From positions 124,001 through 188,000 of the forward strand of contig OZ025878.1 of the NCBI GenBank assembly GCA_964019415.1: a stretch of 64,000 bases of DNA, written 5' to 3'. Every line of letters begins with the position of its first letter. The first letter of the stretch is position 1. The translations under genes were made by a program, and so were the position numbers. Positions 45,301-57,670 of the stretch are shown in pieces. The notes beneath the pieces are model-generated. The model was given only the letters and a program-made list of their open reading frames with translations. It made no database searches and was not told the origin of the DNA. Origin of the DNA: Ianthella basta. Lineage: Eukaryota; Porifera; Demospongiae; Verongiida; Ianthellidae.

Positions 45301-45779
45301 CTAATGGTATGACCGTTAGCCCAGAGGGACTGATTTACATCTGTAATTGTGGCCACCACCGTGTCACTGTTCACAACGAAGGGGGCATTTTTCTGTTTCC
45401 TTTTGGCTCTAAAGGAAGTGGCCCAGGGTGTTTTGATAACCCTAGTGACATAGCATTTGGTCCAGATGGCCTCGTGTATGTTACTGATGTTGGGAATAAG
45501 ACAGTTTCTGTGTGGTCTAAAGAAGGCACTTTTAAGAGACACTTTCAGCCCAAGTATGCCCCAACCTGCATTGCTGCTACTAGTGACAACCATTTGTTGA
45601 TCACTTCACACTCTTCCAACATTGTAATGTTACGCGCATCGAAAGGTGAACTGGTTCATGAGTTTGGAGGGAAAGGTTCTCATCCAGGGAGGTTTGATAT
45701 ACCTCTGGGAATATGTGTTGATGACAATGGTGTGGTGTATGTAGCTGATAGTAAGAACTATCGTATGCAGGTTTTCTAA
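39383..45779 (+). CDS. K4: kinase - coiled coil - NHL gene split by a 4.3-kb intron with nested transposons
   Basis: Exon 1 39383-40690 (436 codons) and exon 2 44952-45779 (275 residues), phase 0, 711 residues. The N-terminus is of the second type (MAERTRPSSSRFHELLISNL) shared with K5-K7. Kinase motifs are complete. The coiled coil holds seven or more almost exact REKDEAL heptads, the purest array in the family. The intron grew from about 0.4 to 4.26 kb by insertion of a MULE-like element carrying a LINE in antisense orientation; donor and acceptor are intact. The propeller exon is open, with variants VTDEVNRC, YICNCGHHR and YVADSKNYRM. One oddity is MLRASKGEL where the others have MVYTLEGEL. 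There is no SRP72 partner upstream. If splicing across the large intron fails, read-through gives a propeller-less protein ending at 41059. Confidence 0.87.
40363..40550 (+). repeat. Coding 21-bp minisatellite in K4
   Basis: Seven or more nearly perfect 21-bp units (gaggcattgagggagaagg plus at) encode REKDEAL heptads. The low divergence between units says the expansion is recent. Confidence 0.92.
41007..44862. mobile_element. MULE-like element in K4 intron, interrupted by a LINE
   Basis: Ends are inverted repeats: left TACTCTCACGTGCCAGCCCC, right (complement) TAGTCTCGCGCGCCAGCCCC, continuing with similarity for about 60 bp (GCGCAATCG, AATAGGGTC, AGACTTGAC). Direct repeats CTCATTTAT flank it (40998-41006 and 44863-44871), a 9-bp target duplication. 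Without the LINE it would be about 0.7 kb. The termini resemble the foldback element at 57562-57670. Confidence 0.75.
41345..44500 (-). mobile_element. Non-LTR retrotransposon (LINE) with 980-codon ORF
   Basis: The minus-strand ORF 44466-41524 is uninterrupted. It begins inside the C-terminal part of an apurinic-type endonuclease domain (DFTCISSKGCSVVDYCL and RIPDHSALVW). The reverse transcriptase follows: AAFIDFRKAYDRVDR, GLRQGCVLSPLLFSLYIN, and the catalytic SSLLFADDTVLLAEN. It ends with a Cys-rich CRECQSGKIEDVPHWLLECH motif. The 3' end carries an (AAT)n tail (41345-41365). The endonuclease N-terminus is missing and the open frame starts after a stop at about 44519, so the copy is 5' truncated. 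Clade not certain (CR1/L2/I-like). An intact long frame suggests a recent insertion. It lies inside the MULE-like element. Confidence 0.9.
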
Positions 45780-46157
45780 CTGTATACAATGTGTGTTTGT
45801 CAACAACTAGCTGTGTACGTAGTTGTTTTTAGTTACTTGCAATTGGTTTTGTAGTTTGTATCTGTATTACCTTATAACTCCCTCAAGTGTTATGGCCCAT
45901 TCCAACTACTGTGATGTGTACAACTCATTTTACATCACTTTAACATTTCCCATGTATTATGATTGCCATGTGTACTGTGTAAACATGTTTTAACCAGTCA
46001 TGGGCGGAGTTAACTCATTTCCATATATGGTATGCCGTCATAACCACTTGCCGTGATCAGTGAAGTGAGTCCCAATCCTGGAGCAGTCCTGTCTCTTTCC
46101 TTTCTCTGGTTTGTGTGTTTCTTGTCCGATTGTCCACTGCACACGTACTGCAATGGA

Positions 46158-46261
46158 TCATGTGAACAGCTCCAGTATTGGAACGGTGCATGGATTCTCA
46201 TGTGATTTCCAACACCATATGTCCCATGACAATCCACCACTCCAATACTGTATTCACATGA
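46158..46261. repeat. Foldback repeat after K4
   Basis: Same foldback family, more mismatched than the others (a catg insertion in the left arm and ccaccactcc in the right). Confidence 0.8.
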
Positions 46262-46314
46262 GATTGCAATATGTGTGTGTTGTGTACAATTGGGACAAGA
46301 CACCACACACCACT

Positions 46315-46330
46315 GGACACATGGACACAT
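46315..46330. other. Tandem GGACACAT duplication (possible transposon footprint)
   Basis: The 8-mer that flanks the THAP element after K1 occurs here twice in tandem with nothing between; the copies after K2, K3 and K7 have it once. Confidence 0.6.
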
Positions 46331-46743
46331 GTACCAGTGTGTGGAGGCGGTCCTCTGGGGTCACATGACTAAGGACACCATGCATGAATGCATGTGGTCA
46401 TAAAATGGCTGCCAAGTGGAACGAAGTGTAAGGCAGTGCTAAGCTTCCTGCTGTTGGATTGTACTGCATGAATGGTGTTGATCTAGCTGGGGTTCGATCA
46501 GGGGCTGCATGCATGCCCGTATGCATAGTGCCTGAAGTGCTGAAGCTCAGGAGGGAGGAGGTGACCATACGTATGCATACACACTTGACCAATAATGTCT
46601 CAAAAAGACAATCAATTCCGTGCATGCACAGCTCAACTATGGGATACAATACACACAATGTCATGTATATTGCTACAATATATGTACATCATTCACAAGG
46701 GACATCCCCTGAATCCTGTACACGCCCCCTCCAGCATGAGATG

Positions 46744-47744
<1,001 letters not shown>

Positions 47745-47872
47745 CTGCAGCACAAACACCACACATACGTGTTGGGTAAGGTGTGCATGTAGGACATGTA
47801 CTACTGTATAGTACCACATACGCGTAGGACAAGTACTACATGTGTTGGTTCACAGTTTATACAGGATAGGTG

Positions 47873-47874
<2 letters not shown>

Positions 47875-47952
<78 letters not shown>
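47875..47952. repeat. (CA)n microsatellite
   Basis: A pure CA tract of about 78 bp at the end of the duplicated CCDC89 segment. Confidence 0.95.
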
Positions 47953-47956
<4 letters not shown>

Positions 47957-48049
47957 TAGGTATAATTGCACACATTAAATTGCCACTGATGAGTGGGTTG
48001 CACCTAGCTACTTATCGCTATATGGTAGCTAGCTAACCAAAGCCTGCTC

Positions 48050-48310
48050 AAGCTTGAAATCTCTTAACTCAACCACACCCTCGTTGTGTGATGAGGAAAA
48101 GATGGAGGGATATGTGATCTGGAAAGACCTCAAAGAAATTGAAATGAACGAGAATGAGTGGTGAGAAGCCATGTGGTCTAGAGTGGGATGGAGGGCTGGT
48201 CTCCAACTGTCCGACCCATTCCGTCACTTTATATGTGATGTGTGACTTGCAGAAAATGGTTCAAAACCAGAGGTGGTCTGGCCGTATACACAGAAGTAGG
48301 CCTCCAGAGA
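48050..48310 (+). mobile_element. LINE 3'-end fragment, second copy
   Basis: Reads MEGYVIWKDLKEIEMNENEW, then SRVGWRAGLQ and, after a break, CRKWFKTRGGLAVYT. The last part resembles the C-terminal zinc-finger remnant of non-LTR polyproteins. Shorter copy at 39000-39190. Fragment only. Confidence 0.42.
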
Positions 48311-48550
48311 ACTAGAGGTCTCCATGAGGACCTAGCACAAGACTTGCTACCCTTCACAGCTAGGGCTTGCCTGACCGTTCTACGGCAGCAATACAACAGG
48401 ACAGGACAGGCTAGTTATGTAGGTCCTCACCACATATCATATATTTACCTGTACCTGGCTAGCTGTCAGGACAGAACAATAGCAGCAACTAGGATCTGCT
48501 GCAACTGCTGTGGAATCCAACTGGTCACATGATCAATGACGCAAGGCAAA

Positions 48551-51500
48551 ATGGCGGAGAGGACACGCCCTTCTAGCTCCAGGTTCCACGGACTGCTCAT
48601 CGCCAACCTTGTGTTCAGTGACGTCAAACTGGGCAGAGGAGCCGACGCGACTGTATTTCAGGTGGAATGGAACGGGACTGTGTGCGCCGCAAAGCGTCTC
48701 CATGACATTCTGCTGGAAGACGACTCGCCCGGAGGAGCGGACAAGCTGATCGGCAACTTCGAGGCAGAGTGCCTGACTTGGTCGAAACTACGTCATCCAG
48801 GGGTTGTCCAGTTCCTTGGAGTGCACTTTGAGCGCAGCTCTCGCTTACCAGTTCTGGTCATGGAGAAAATGGACACCAGTCTTCGCACGTACTTGGAGGA
48901 TCACAACAAGGAAGAGTTCCCCCTCAACCTCAAAGCGTTCGTCCTCCGTCAGGTGACTCAAGCGCTGGCCTATCTCCACAGCCAGAATCTGCCTCTCGTC
49001 CATCACGACTTGAGTCCAAACAACGTATTGTTGAACGTGGTCTCTTTCGTGACCAAGGTGAGCGATTTTGGCATGAGTCGAGCCATCAACCCATCCTCCC
49101 TCACTCGCAAGTCCTCCATAAAGGGCACGTTGGCATTCATGGCTCCTGAGGCGTTGCAGAAGGTGCCAAAGTATGACACCAAGTTGGACGTGTTTTCCTT
49201 TGGCAACATCATCATCTCCACTCTGACCCACGAGTGGCCAGACCCAGAAGCACCGACCAAATATGAAAATGAGCAACTTGTTGCTTTGAATGAGCTCCAG
49301 CGTCGTGAGCACTGCACTGAATTGTTCTCTGCACAAGAGAAGCAGCTGTTTCTACCCACTGTCAGCCAGTGTCTGGAGAATCGACCAGACAAGCGTCCCT
49401 CCAGTGTGATGTTGATGAGAGAGCTGAGACATATCGAGTCATCCCTCCCAACAGGCAGCCATGTTGCTGCTCCTCTTGAGCAACTTCACCAGCAGTTGTC
49501 AGCCAAGGAGGAAGAATGCAGACAGAAGGACGAGGTGATTAAGAAGAAGGATAAGGTGATTAAGGAGAGGGAGGAAGCATTGAGGGAGAAGGATGATACA
49601 CTGAGTGTGAAGGATGAGGCATTGAGGGAGAAGGATGATGCACTGAGGGTAAAGGATGAGGCATTGAGAGAGAAGGATGATGCACTGAGGGTGAAGGATG
49701 GGGCATTGAGGGAGAAAGAGGCGGAGCTCCAATGTTTGCGAAATGCAATGATGGAAAGAGACAGCAGCACTCCAGGAATGGGGAAGCAGTTGGCAGCAGC
49801 TCAAAAGGTGAGTTGTGTGCATGTATGCATGTGCAGTATAGTTTGGGGTGTAAATAATATAAATGTCCCACCTTGCAATTGGGACACCATGGCAAGCATG
49901 CATGCAGTGAGAGGCAGTGTACTGTGGGTAGTCTTGTCCCCAGACCCTTCGGCCGAGCAGAGGAAAGGTCTGCATGGTGGCTATGGACATGCACAATGTT
50001 TTGACACAATGCTCTTACAGTTGATGATGCAATCCTGCACAAAATAGTTGCGCATGGTGCAGATTCCACACCATGGCCACGCTGCATTCTGGCTCAGGAG
50101 CTCATGCACAATGAAGGTTGTCAAGGTAGGGATCATGTCCTCACCTTGCCTTGAAAATCAAAAAAAAACAGACAACACAGGTTAGAAATCTGCTTTCTGC
50201 CACCTGTCTGTCAGATGACTGACCAAGACGTCTTTGCCACATGGATGCATGCATGAGCTCTGTCCCTATAGTCTCATCCCTAGACATGCTACTCTATCCC
50301 TGCTTTGTATTGATTCCATGTCCTTAAGGTTCATCCATGCATATGTAGCCTTATAGCTGTTCTATTGATAATGCTTTGCTCACTTCAACTCCACATCTAA
50401 TGCATGTGTTTACTCGACATCAAACTCAAGGTTTCAAGCCGAACTAATTGCACAATAACATCAAACTAGCAATCTGATTGACTTCCATCAGCGGTTACAA
50501 GAACCTATTTTCACCTAACCTTTCCTCCACATGCATGCAATCCAGAAGGATCTGGAGACGACACTATTATTATTATATAGAACTGAATGGGCATGCATGC
50601 ATGCATGTAACACAAACTGTTATAATGTTGTGGGACATTTGTGCCCATTCTTTTAATCTCATGCACCCACCCCTGGATATGTAGCAGGACATAATTAATG
50701 GATATATACCACTTGGTGTATGTTGGCCCCTCCCTTGACCCCATCCCCTGGTCCTAATTCCACCTGCAGGTGAAGCACCCTCTCAGGGACTGGAGGAAGC
50801 TTGGAGAGTGTCAGAAGGTCATCCAACACAGTCCAAAGGGTTCTGAGTATAGGGCTGTGGCTGTGAACAGTGAGGGCCAGCTAGCTGTGACTGATGAGGT
50901 GACCAGGTGTGTTCATCTTCTCACCAAAGAGGGTACGTTGGTGAGGTCCATTGGGAAAGGAATGCTTGGTGGTAGGATGTGTGGTGTTGCATTTGACCTG
51001 AAAGGGAATGTTTGGGTGACAGACTATTCCAACAATAAAGTACTCAAGCTGTCCCAAGATGGCCGACTACTTCAGACCATACGCCATGCAGGTAGTGAAA
51101 GTGATCGGGTGAGCTATCCTACTGGTGTGGCTGTTAACCTGGAAGGTCTGATTTACATCTGTGACCGTGGCCACCACCGTGTCACTGTTCATGATGAAGA
51201 GGGCAAGTTTCTGTTTGCTTTTGGCTTGAAAAGAAGTGGCTCAGAGTGTTTTGATAGCCCTCGTGACATAGCATTTGGTTCAGATGGCCTCGTGTATGTT
51301 AGTGATAATGGGAATAAGAGAGTTGCTGTGTGGTCTAAAGAAGGCACTTTAAAGATAATTTTCTCACCCAAGTATGCCCCAACCTGCATTGCTGCTACTA
51401 GTGACAACCATTTGTTGATCACTTCATTCCTGTCCAACATTGTAATGGTATACACATTGGAAGGTGAACTGGTTCATGAGTTTGGAGGGGAAGGTTCTCA

Positions 51501-51597
51501 TTCAGGGAGGTTTAATGGACCTGATGGGATATGTGTTGATGACAATGGTGTGGTGTATGTAGCTGATAGTAAGAACAAGCGTGTGCAGGTTTTCTAA
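48551..51597 (+). CDS. K5: TKL-like kinase - coiled coil - NHL propeller protein
   Basis: Exons 48551-49807 and 50770-51597, phase 0, 694 residues. Kinase motifs intact (HHDLSPNN, DFG, MAPE). The coiled coil is a 14-residue superrepeat in which REKDDAL and RVKDEAL alternate, unlike any other copy. The 962-bp intron holds a possible small TIR element. The propeller exon has variants such as VTDEVTRC, YICDRGHHR, ITSFLSNIV and YVADSKNKR. Its 3' flank differs from the others: the common foldback repeat is missing and a perfect palindrome is present instead. No SRP72 partner. Confidence 0.9.
49931..50563. mobile_element. Possible TIR element in K5 intron
   Basis: Left end GTCTTGTCCCCAGACCCTTC and the complement of the right end (GTGTCGTCTCCAGATCCTTC) are similar. 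Both lie in intron sequence absent from the other paralogs. No clear target duplication, no coding capacity. Confidence 0.35.
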
Positions 51598-51710
51598 CTG
51601 TATACAATGTGTGTTTGTCAACAACTATAGCCGTGTATGTATTTGTTTTATTTACTTGCAATTGGTTTTGTAGTTTGTATCAGTATTACTTATAAATCCC
51701 TCAAGTGTTA

Positions 51711-51776
51711 AGTTGTACACATCACAGTAGTTGGAATGGGCCATGGCCCATTCCAACTACTGTGATGTGTACAACT
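51711..51776. repeat. Perfect 66-bp palindrome after K5
   Basis: The sequence agttgtacacatcacagtag onward reads identically on both strands, with no loop, centred on CCATGG at about 51743/51744. The right half is the flank found once in each of the other six genes; the left half is its inverted copy. Confidence 0.95.
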
Positions 51777-52427
51777 CATTTTGAACTGATTGACTGAACA
51801 TGTATCAGACGTCATGTTCGTGAGGTCTATTTAGGAATGTGCCTGCCAGTGGTTCCAAATGGCATCTCTTATCTTAATGTATTATAGGGCGCTTCAGCGA
51901 AACTAGCCAAACGGTGGTGGCAAAGAACAAGTAAAGGACATGGGTAAGGTTTTGTGATGTATTGAATACAGCAGTGCACCCAAAGGCAACGTGCATGTAG
52001 GAGAAAAGCGTCATAGGCTAGCTGCCAGTACCCCATTTGTTTTCTTCATATGCATCAGGGTTGTTATAGTTGTAAGCAGGGGCAGATCCGGGGGGAAGGG
52101 GAGGGGGGGCTAGAGGGGACTTCAGCCCCCCCCCCTCCTCTTTGGCCCAGTTCAGAATATTTTTTCTTGGCAAATTGTACTAAAGTAGCTAGACATCCAA
52201 CCGGACTTAAATAATAGCCTAAATCATCTTAATAATTATTGAGGAGCTGGTGTAAGCTTATAGAGTCTGGTTGGCTTAACATAGATCTAAATTGTGCTCT
52301 TTCTTATTTCTGGCTGCCGGCAGCCATTTTAAATTATGTCATCTCATGATTGCATGCACTATAGCAATTAAAAGACCCCCTCAAAAGTTGCATATGGACT
52401 AGACCCTACAGATCAGTAGAGTACAGC

Positions 52428-52561
52428 AGTCAACTGGCCATGGCCAGGTGGTGCTGTTTGCAGTGCTCTGTGACAATGAGGAATTCACACAATCTGTCAA
52501 ACACATCTTCCCATTCACTGGTCCATGCAGCAATGAGCACTGGCTGGAGGCAGAATGTGCG
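52428..52561 (+). other. Exon-like conserved segment (copy also at 57679-57807)
   Basis: Both copies can be read as VVLFAVLCDNEEFTQSVKHI with a following FTGPCSNEHWLEAEC and stop; the 57-kb copy is fully open. The two copies differ by small insertions. I do not recognise it. It could be a leftover exon of an unknown gene or just part of the duplicated spacer. Confidence 0.3.
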
Positions 52562-52825
52562 TAGCTAGCTAGCTATCCATAGTGTTTGCATGAGGGGGGG
52601 GGGCTAGCTAGCTATGTAGCTAGGACCTCATCACAAGTCACATTTCCATGCTCCAGTCTATAGCTGTCAGGAGAGAAGAATAGCTGCAACTGCTGTGCAA
52701 ACAGAAATCTAGTCGACCTGCTTTTGGTTGTCTGGGTAGCTAGCTAGATCGCGTTCGATACGTATGTCCAGGGGCACCAGCTGGTGGTCACATGACCAAT
52801 GACGCAAGGTCGTTTGTTGAAGAAA

Positions 52826-55392
52826 ATGGCGGAGAGTACACGCCCTTCTAGCTCCAGGTTCCACGGACTGCTCATCGCCAACCTCGTGTTCAGTGACGTC
52901 AAACTGGGCAGAGGAGCCGACGCAACTGTGTTTAAGGTGGAATGGAATAGGACTGTGTGCGCCGCAAAGCGTCTCCATGACATTCTGCTGGAAGACGACT
53001 CGCCCGGAGGAGCGGACAAGCTGATCGGCAACTTGGAGGCAGAGTGCCTGACTTGGTCGAAGCTGCGTCATCCAGGGGTTATCCAGTTCCTTGGAGTGTA
53101 CTTTGAGCACAATTCTCGCTTACCAGTTCTGGTCATGGAGAAGATGGACACCAGTCTTCGCACGTACTTGGAGGATCACAGCAAGGAGGAGTTCCCCCTC
53201 AACCTCAAAGCGTTCGTCCTCCGTCAGGTGACCCAAGCGCTCGCCTATCTCCACAGCCAGAACCTGCCTCTCGTCCATCACGACTTGAGTCCGAACAACG
53301 TACTGTTGAACGTGGTCTCTTTCGTGACCAAGGTGAGCGATTTTGGCATGAGTCGAGCCATCAACCCATCCGCCCTCACTCGCAAGTCGTCCACAAAGGG
53401 CACGTTGGCATTCATGGCTCCTGAGGTGTTGCAGAAGGTACCAAAGTATGACACCAAGTTGGATGTGTTCTCCTTTGGCAACATCATCATCTCCACTCTG
53501 ACCCACGAGTGGCCAGACCCAGAAGCACCAAACAGATATGAAAATGACCAACTGGTTGCTTTGAATGAACTCCAGCGTCGTGAGCACTGCACTAAATTGT
53601 TCACTTCACAAGAGAAGCAGCTGTTTCTACCCACTGTCAGCCAGTGTCTGGAGAACCGACCAGACAAGCGTCCCTCCAGTGAGATGCTGGTGAGAGAGTT
53701 GAGACGTATCGAGTCATCCCTCCCAACAGGCAGCCATGTTGCTGCTCTTGATGACCACCTTCGCCAGCAGTTGTCAGCGAAAGAGGAAGAATGCAGACAG
53801 AAGGATGAGGTGATTGTGGAGAAGGATCAGGCACTTTGGCACCTGGATAAGGTAATTGGTGAGAAGGAGGTGGAGTTGAGGGAGAAAAATAAGGTAGTTA
53901 GAGAGAGGGAGGATAGGAGATTCCTAAAGCGCTCAGTCTCTCCCTCCTTGTGCAGCTAGCCAATCGCTATTCACTGTCCTGCGCAGTTTTCTTCTGTTCT
54001 TCATTGCTGTTCTTCATTGCTGTTCACGTCCTCTTCACTGTTGAAGCCTATCTTGCCATGCTGCGTCATCAGTAGGTGTACTATCCATAATGCGTGGAAT
54101 GATAGTTGCTGTGTGCAAAGAATTGTGTGTCGCTGTCAACAACAGAAGTGCTTGGCAGGGGCATGCTGGCCTGCCTCTACTGCATGTGACGGCCCCAGCA
54201 CCCACTGTGCCTGTGCAAGACCACTCCACGCCCTATTGTTGTGCTTGTCATGAATACCATTACATATAAAATTGTAGCCGGTAAAAATTCACCAGCCGAG
54301 TGTTCGTGTACATCGCTACATACGTATGTACAGCCCATTTCACCCGTTCACTTCACTAGGTGGGCTCGCTCATGCTCGCCTCATTCATGTCATTATTCGA
54401 TCCTCCACACTATTTCGGGAACCTCAATTTATCTCTCTTCCCCGAAGTGTTGTGTGTAATAGCCTTAGTGCACTAGTAGTGTACATTGTGGAGTTAATGG
54501 ATACCACTTGGTGTATGTTGGCCCCTCCCTTGACCCCACCCCCTGGTCCTAATTCCACCTGCAGATGAAGTACCCTCTCAGGGACTGGAGGAAGCTTGGA
54601 GAGTGTCAGAAGGTCATCAAGCACAGTCTACTTGGTGGTATGTATGCCGCTGTGGCCATGAACAGTGAGGGCCTGCTAGCTGTGACGCATGGGGGGAACA
54701 AGTGTGTTCATCTTCTCACCAAAGAGGGTGCATTGGTGAGGTCCATTGGGGAAGAAACGCATGGTGATATATTGCTTGGTGTAGCATTTGATCTGAAAGG
54801 GAATGTTTTGGTGGCAATGTATTTCAGGAATAAAGTAGTCAAGCTGTCCCAAGATGGCCGACTCCTTCAGACCATATGCCATGCAGGTAGCGAAAGTGAT
54901 GGTTTGAGCGGTCCTCGCGGTGTGTCCGTTAGCGCAGAAGGACTGATTTACATCTGTGACAGTGACAACCACCGTGTCACAGTTTACGATGAAGAAGGCA
55001 AGTTTCTGTTTGCTTTTGGCTCAAAAGGAAGTGGCCCAGGGTGTTTTGAGGCACCTCGTGACATAGCATTTGGTTCAGATGGTCTCGTGTATGTTAGTGA
55101 TAAGGAGAATAGGAGAGTTTGTGTGTGGTCTAAAGAAGGCACTTTTAAGAGATATTTCCAGCCCAAGTATGCCCCAACCTGCATTGCTGCTACTAGTGAC
55201 AACCATTTGTTGATCACTTCATTTGACTCTTGCTTTGTAATGGTATACACATTGGAATGTGAACTGGTTCATGAGTTTGGAGGGGAAGGTGCTGATCCAG
55301 GGAGGTTTAATAGACCTCTAGGTATATGTGTTGATGACAATGGTGTGGTGTATGTAGCTGATTGTTACAACAAGCGTGTGCAGGTTTTCTAA
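52826..55392 (+). CDS. K6: kinase - NHL gene with altered junction, possibly broken
   Basis: Exon 1 starts at 52826 (MAESTRPSSSRFHGLLIANL) with complete kinase motifs. The coiled coil breaks off: after REREDR the sequence leaves the family and stops at 53959, so the usual end (LAAAQK and its GTGAGC donor) is lost. The NHL exon 54565-55392 is fully open, preceded by a normal CTGCAG acceptor, but begins ATG where others have GTG. A possible replacement donor AATAAG|GTAGTT at 53893 would join in phase 0 and give 631 residues; otherwise the gene makes a 377-residue kinase without propeller. About 550 bp of unrelated DNA replaces the original exon end and intron. The propeller carries its own variants (VTHGGNKC, YVSDKENRR, ITSFDSCFV). 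Confidence 0.72.
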
Positions 55393-55766
55393 CTGTATAC
55401 AATGTGTGTTTGTCAACAACTAGCCGTGTACGTAGTTGTTTTCAGTTACTTGCAATTGGTTTTGTAGTTTGTATCTGTATTACCTTATAAATCCCTCAAG
55501 TGTTATGGCCCATTCCAACTACTGTGATGTGTACAGCTCATTTTACATCACTTTAACATTTCCCATGTATTATGATTGCCGTGTGTACTGTGTAAACATG
55601 TTTTAACCAGTCATGGGCGGAGTTAACTCATTGCCAAATATGGTATGCCGGCATAATCACTTGCCGTGATCAGAGACGTCAGTCCCAATTCTGGAGCAGT
55701 CCTGTCTCTTTCCTTTCTCTGGTTTGTGTGTTTCTTGTCCGATTGTCCACTGCACACTGCAATGGA

Positions 55767-55866
55767 TCATGTGAACAGCTCCAGTATTGGAACGGTGGAT
55801 TCTCATGTGATTTCCACCACCATATGTCACATGACAATCCACCGTTCCAATACTGTATTCACATGA
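55767..55866. repeat. Foldback repeat after K6
   Basis: Same foldback family, with the ggaacggtgg/ccaccgttcc stem. Confidence 0.85.
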
Positions 55867-55921
55867 GTGGTTGCAATATGTGTGTATTGTGTACAATTGG
55901 GACAAGACACTACACACCACT

Positions 55922-55937
55922 GGACACATGGACACAT
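55922..55937. other. Tandem GGACACAT duplication (possible transposon footprint)
   Basis: Identical to the tandem 8-mer after K4 at the site where K1 carries the THAP element. Confidence 0.6.
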
Positions 55938-56065
55938 GTACCAGTGTGTGTGGGGGGCGGTCCTCTGGGGTCACATGACTAAGGACACCATGCATGAATA
56001 TGCATGTGGTCATAAAATGGCTGCCATTTTGGACAAAGGAATTATATATAAGGCAGCACAAGCTC

Positions 56066-56449
56066 TAAGGCAGCTTTGGCCCCACGTATGGCGAAAGCAC
56101 CAAAGCGCCGGGGGTGGGAAGCAAAAAACGCGGGTCCAGCAACAGTGGCTTTGGATTACACAATCTTTATAATATGGCGCTTGACATCGACAACCTCTCC
56201 AACTGAAGTTAAGACACTCAAGCGTAAGAAAATGCAATAGACTTACAAAGCTCCCAGTACATGACATCATATACTCGCGATTGTCCATCTCCATTGAATA
56301 CTATTGACCAAGATTTTGGTCTAAACAATTTCATTGGTCGAACATTGTGCAATCCAAAGCCACTGTTGCTGGACCCACGTTTTTCCTTCCTGCCCCTGAT
56401 GCTTCGGTGCTTTCGCCATATGTGGGTCCATGCAAAGCTGGCTGGACTA
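56066..56449. mobile_element. MULE-like MITE, second copy at the same site
   Basis: 384-bp counterpart of 37509-37897, flanked by the same CACAAGCTC target duplication (56057-56065 and 56450-56458). The insertion therefore predates duplication of the spacer. Confidence 0.8.
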
Positions 56450-56851
56450 CACAAGCTCCCATTGGATTGGACATGTGACAGTGTTTACATGTACTCAGGG
56501 TTGATCTTATCTCCATATAGCTGGAAGTAGGGGCAAATCCAGGGGGGGGGGGGGGCTAGTGGGAGCTTCAGTCCCCCCCCCCCCTTTGGCCCAGTTCAGA
56601 ATCTTTTTTCTTCTTAAAGTAGCTAGACATTCAACAGGGCTTAAATAATTAATGGCCTAAATCATCTAAATAATTTTTGAAGAGCTGGTGTAAGCTTAGT
56701 AGAGTCTGGTATGGCTGCACAGGGATCTACATTAAGCTCTCTTATTTCTGGCTGCTGGCAGCCATTTTATAATACATCATTTTATGATTGTGCAATAGCA
56801 CTTAAAAGCACTGAGCCCCCCTCAGACGTTGCATATGGACTAGATCCGACA

Positions 56852-56905
<54 letters not shown>
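56852..56905. repeat. (CA)n microsatellite
   Basis: CA tract of about 54 bp, counterpart of 38292-38371. Confidence 0.95.
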
Positions 56906-56907
<2 letters not shown>

Positions 56908-57561
56908 CACATGCACAGAGGGAGGAGTGATCCATGAAGCGAAGACCAGTAACACACACAGAAGTGAAACTGGTACTAGAGACAATGTTTGCAGCACTAG
57001 ACACCACCCATGCATGCACCCAGCCTTGTACCACCGCATGCTCTACAGAATCATACTACATCTCCACACAGCATGAGGTGATGAGTGACACCCACTCACA
57101 TAATATAGCTAGAGTGCCCATAGTGTGGTAGCCTAGCAACACATTTCACCAAGTGAGGAAGAAGTGCTTTAAAACTGCTCAGACAACCACTGCTCATGCA
57201 GTTCAATCCAGCTCAACGCCTACGTACACGTCAGGTCAAGGAGTCTCACTCAAACCAGTGAGCCCTTTAGTCCAAAGACCTTACAACTGGTGGACCTATA
57301 GCTATAGTCATGAGACAATTGCATGGGCGGGCTAGGGGGTGGGGCCAGGAGGAGGGGCTAGGACAGTCATGATCACAGGAATGGGACAACAGAGAAAACA
57401 GAACACATTAACATATCCACTAAGACCATGTCTGCAAGGCCCACACTGTGTGTGCATAGCAAAGTGCTTTTATCAAGGCTTTCACACACCTAGCTACTTA
57501 TCGCTATGGTAGCTAGCTAACCAAAGCCTGCTCAGGCTTGACATCTCTTGCACAGTACAGC

Positions 57562-57670
57562 TAATCTGGTGCGCTAGCCCCAACTTCCTGCCCCCGATTG
57601 CGCGTGGGCCAGAAACTTTCTCGCCCACGCGCAATCGGGGGCAGGAAGTTGGGGCTAGCGCGCCAGACTA
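57562..57670. mobile_element. Foldback MITE with 45-bp arms and 9-bp TSD
   Basis: Arms 57565-57609 and 57623-57667 are complementary except one position, around a 13-bp loop. Direct repeats CAGTACAGC flank it (57553-57561 and 57671-57679). The termini TAATCTGG/TAGTCTGG followed by GCGCTAGCCCC resemble the ends of the K4-intron element, so both probably belong to one MULE-like family. Confidence 0.8.

Larger units (their letters stand above)
45780..46743. other. K4 3' flank
   Basis: Shared kinase 3' flank with foldback repeat and an 8-bp tandem duplication (46315-46330), then about 300 bp shared with 61430-61730. No gene seen. Confidence 0.7.
51598..52825. other. K5-K6 spacer
   Basis: Palindrome at 51711-51776, about 300 bp of unmatched DNA, the dispersed repeat at about 52078, an exon-like conserved segment at 52428-52561 and the start-proximal region with GTCACATGACCAATGACG. 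No clear gene. Confidence 0.6.

Noticed and set aside
54017-54253. 78-codon frame in the K6 replacement DNA
   Set aside because: Unlike any known protein, no second copy and no splice context; kept only as part of the unmatched insert.
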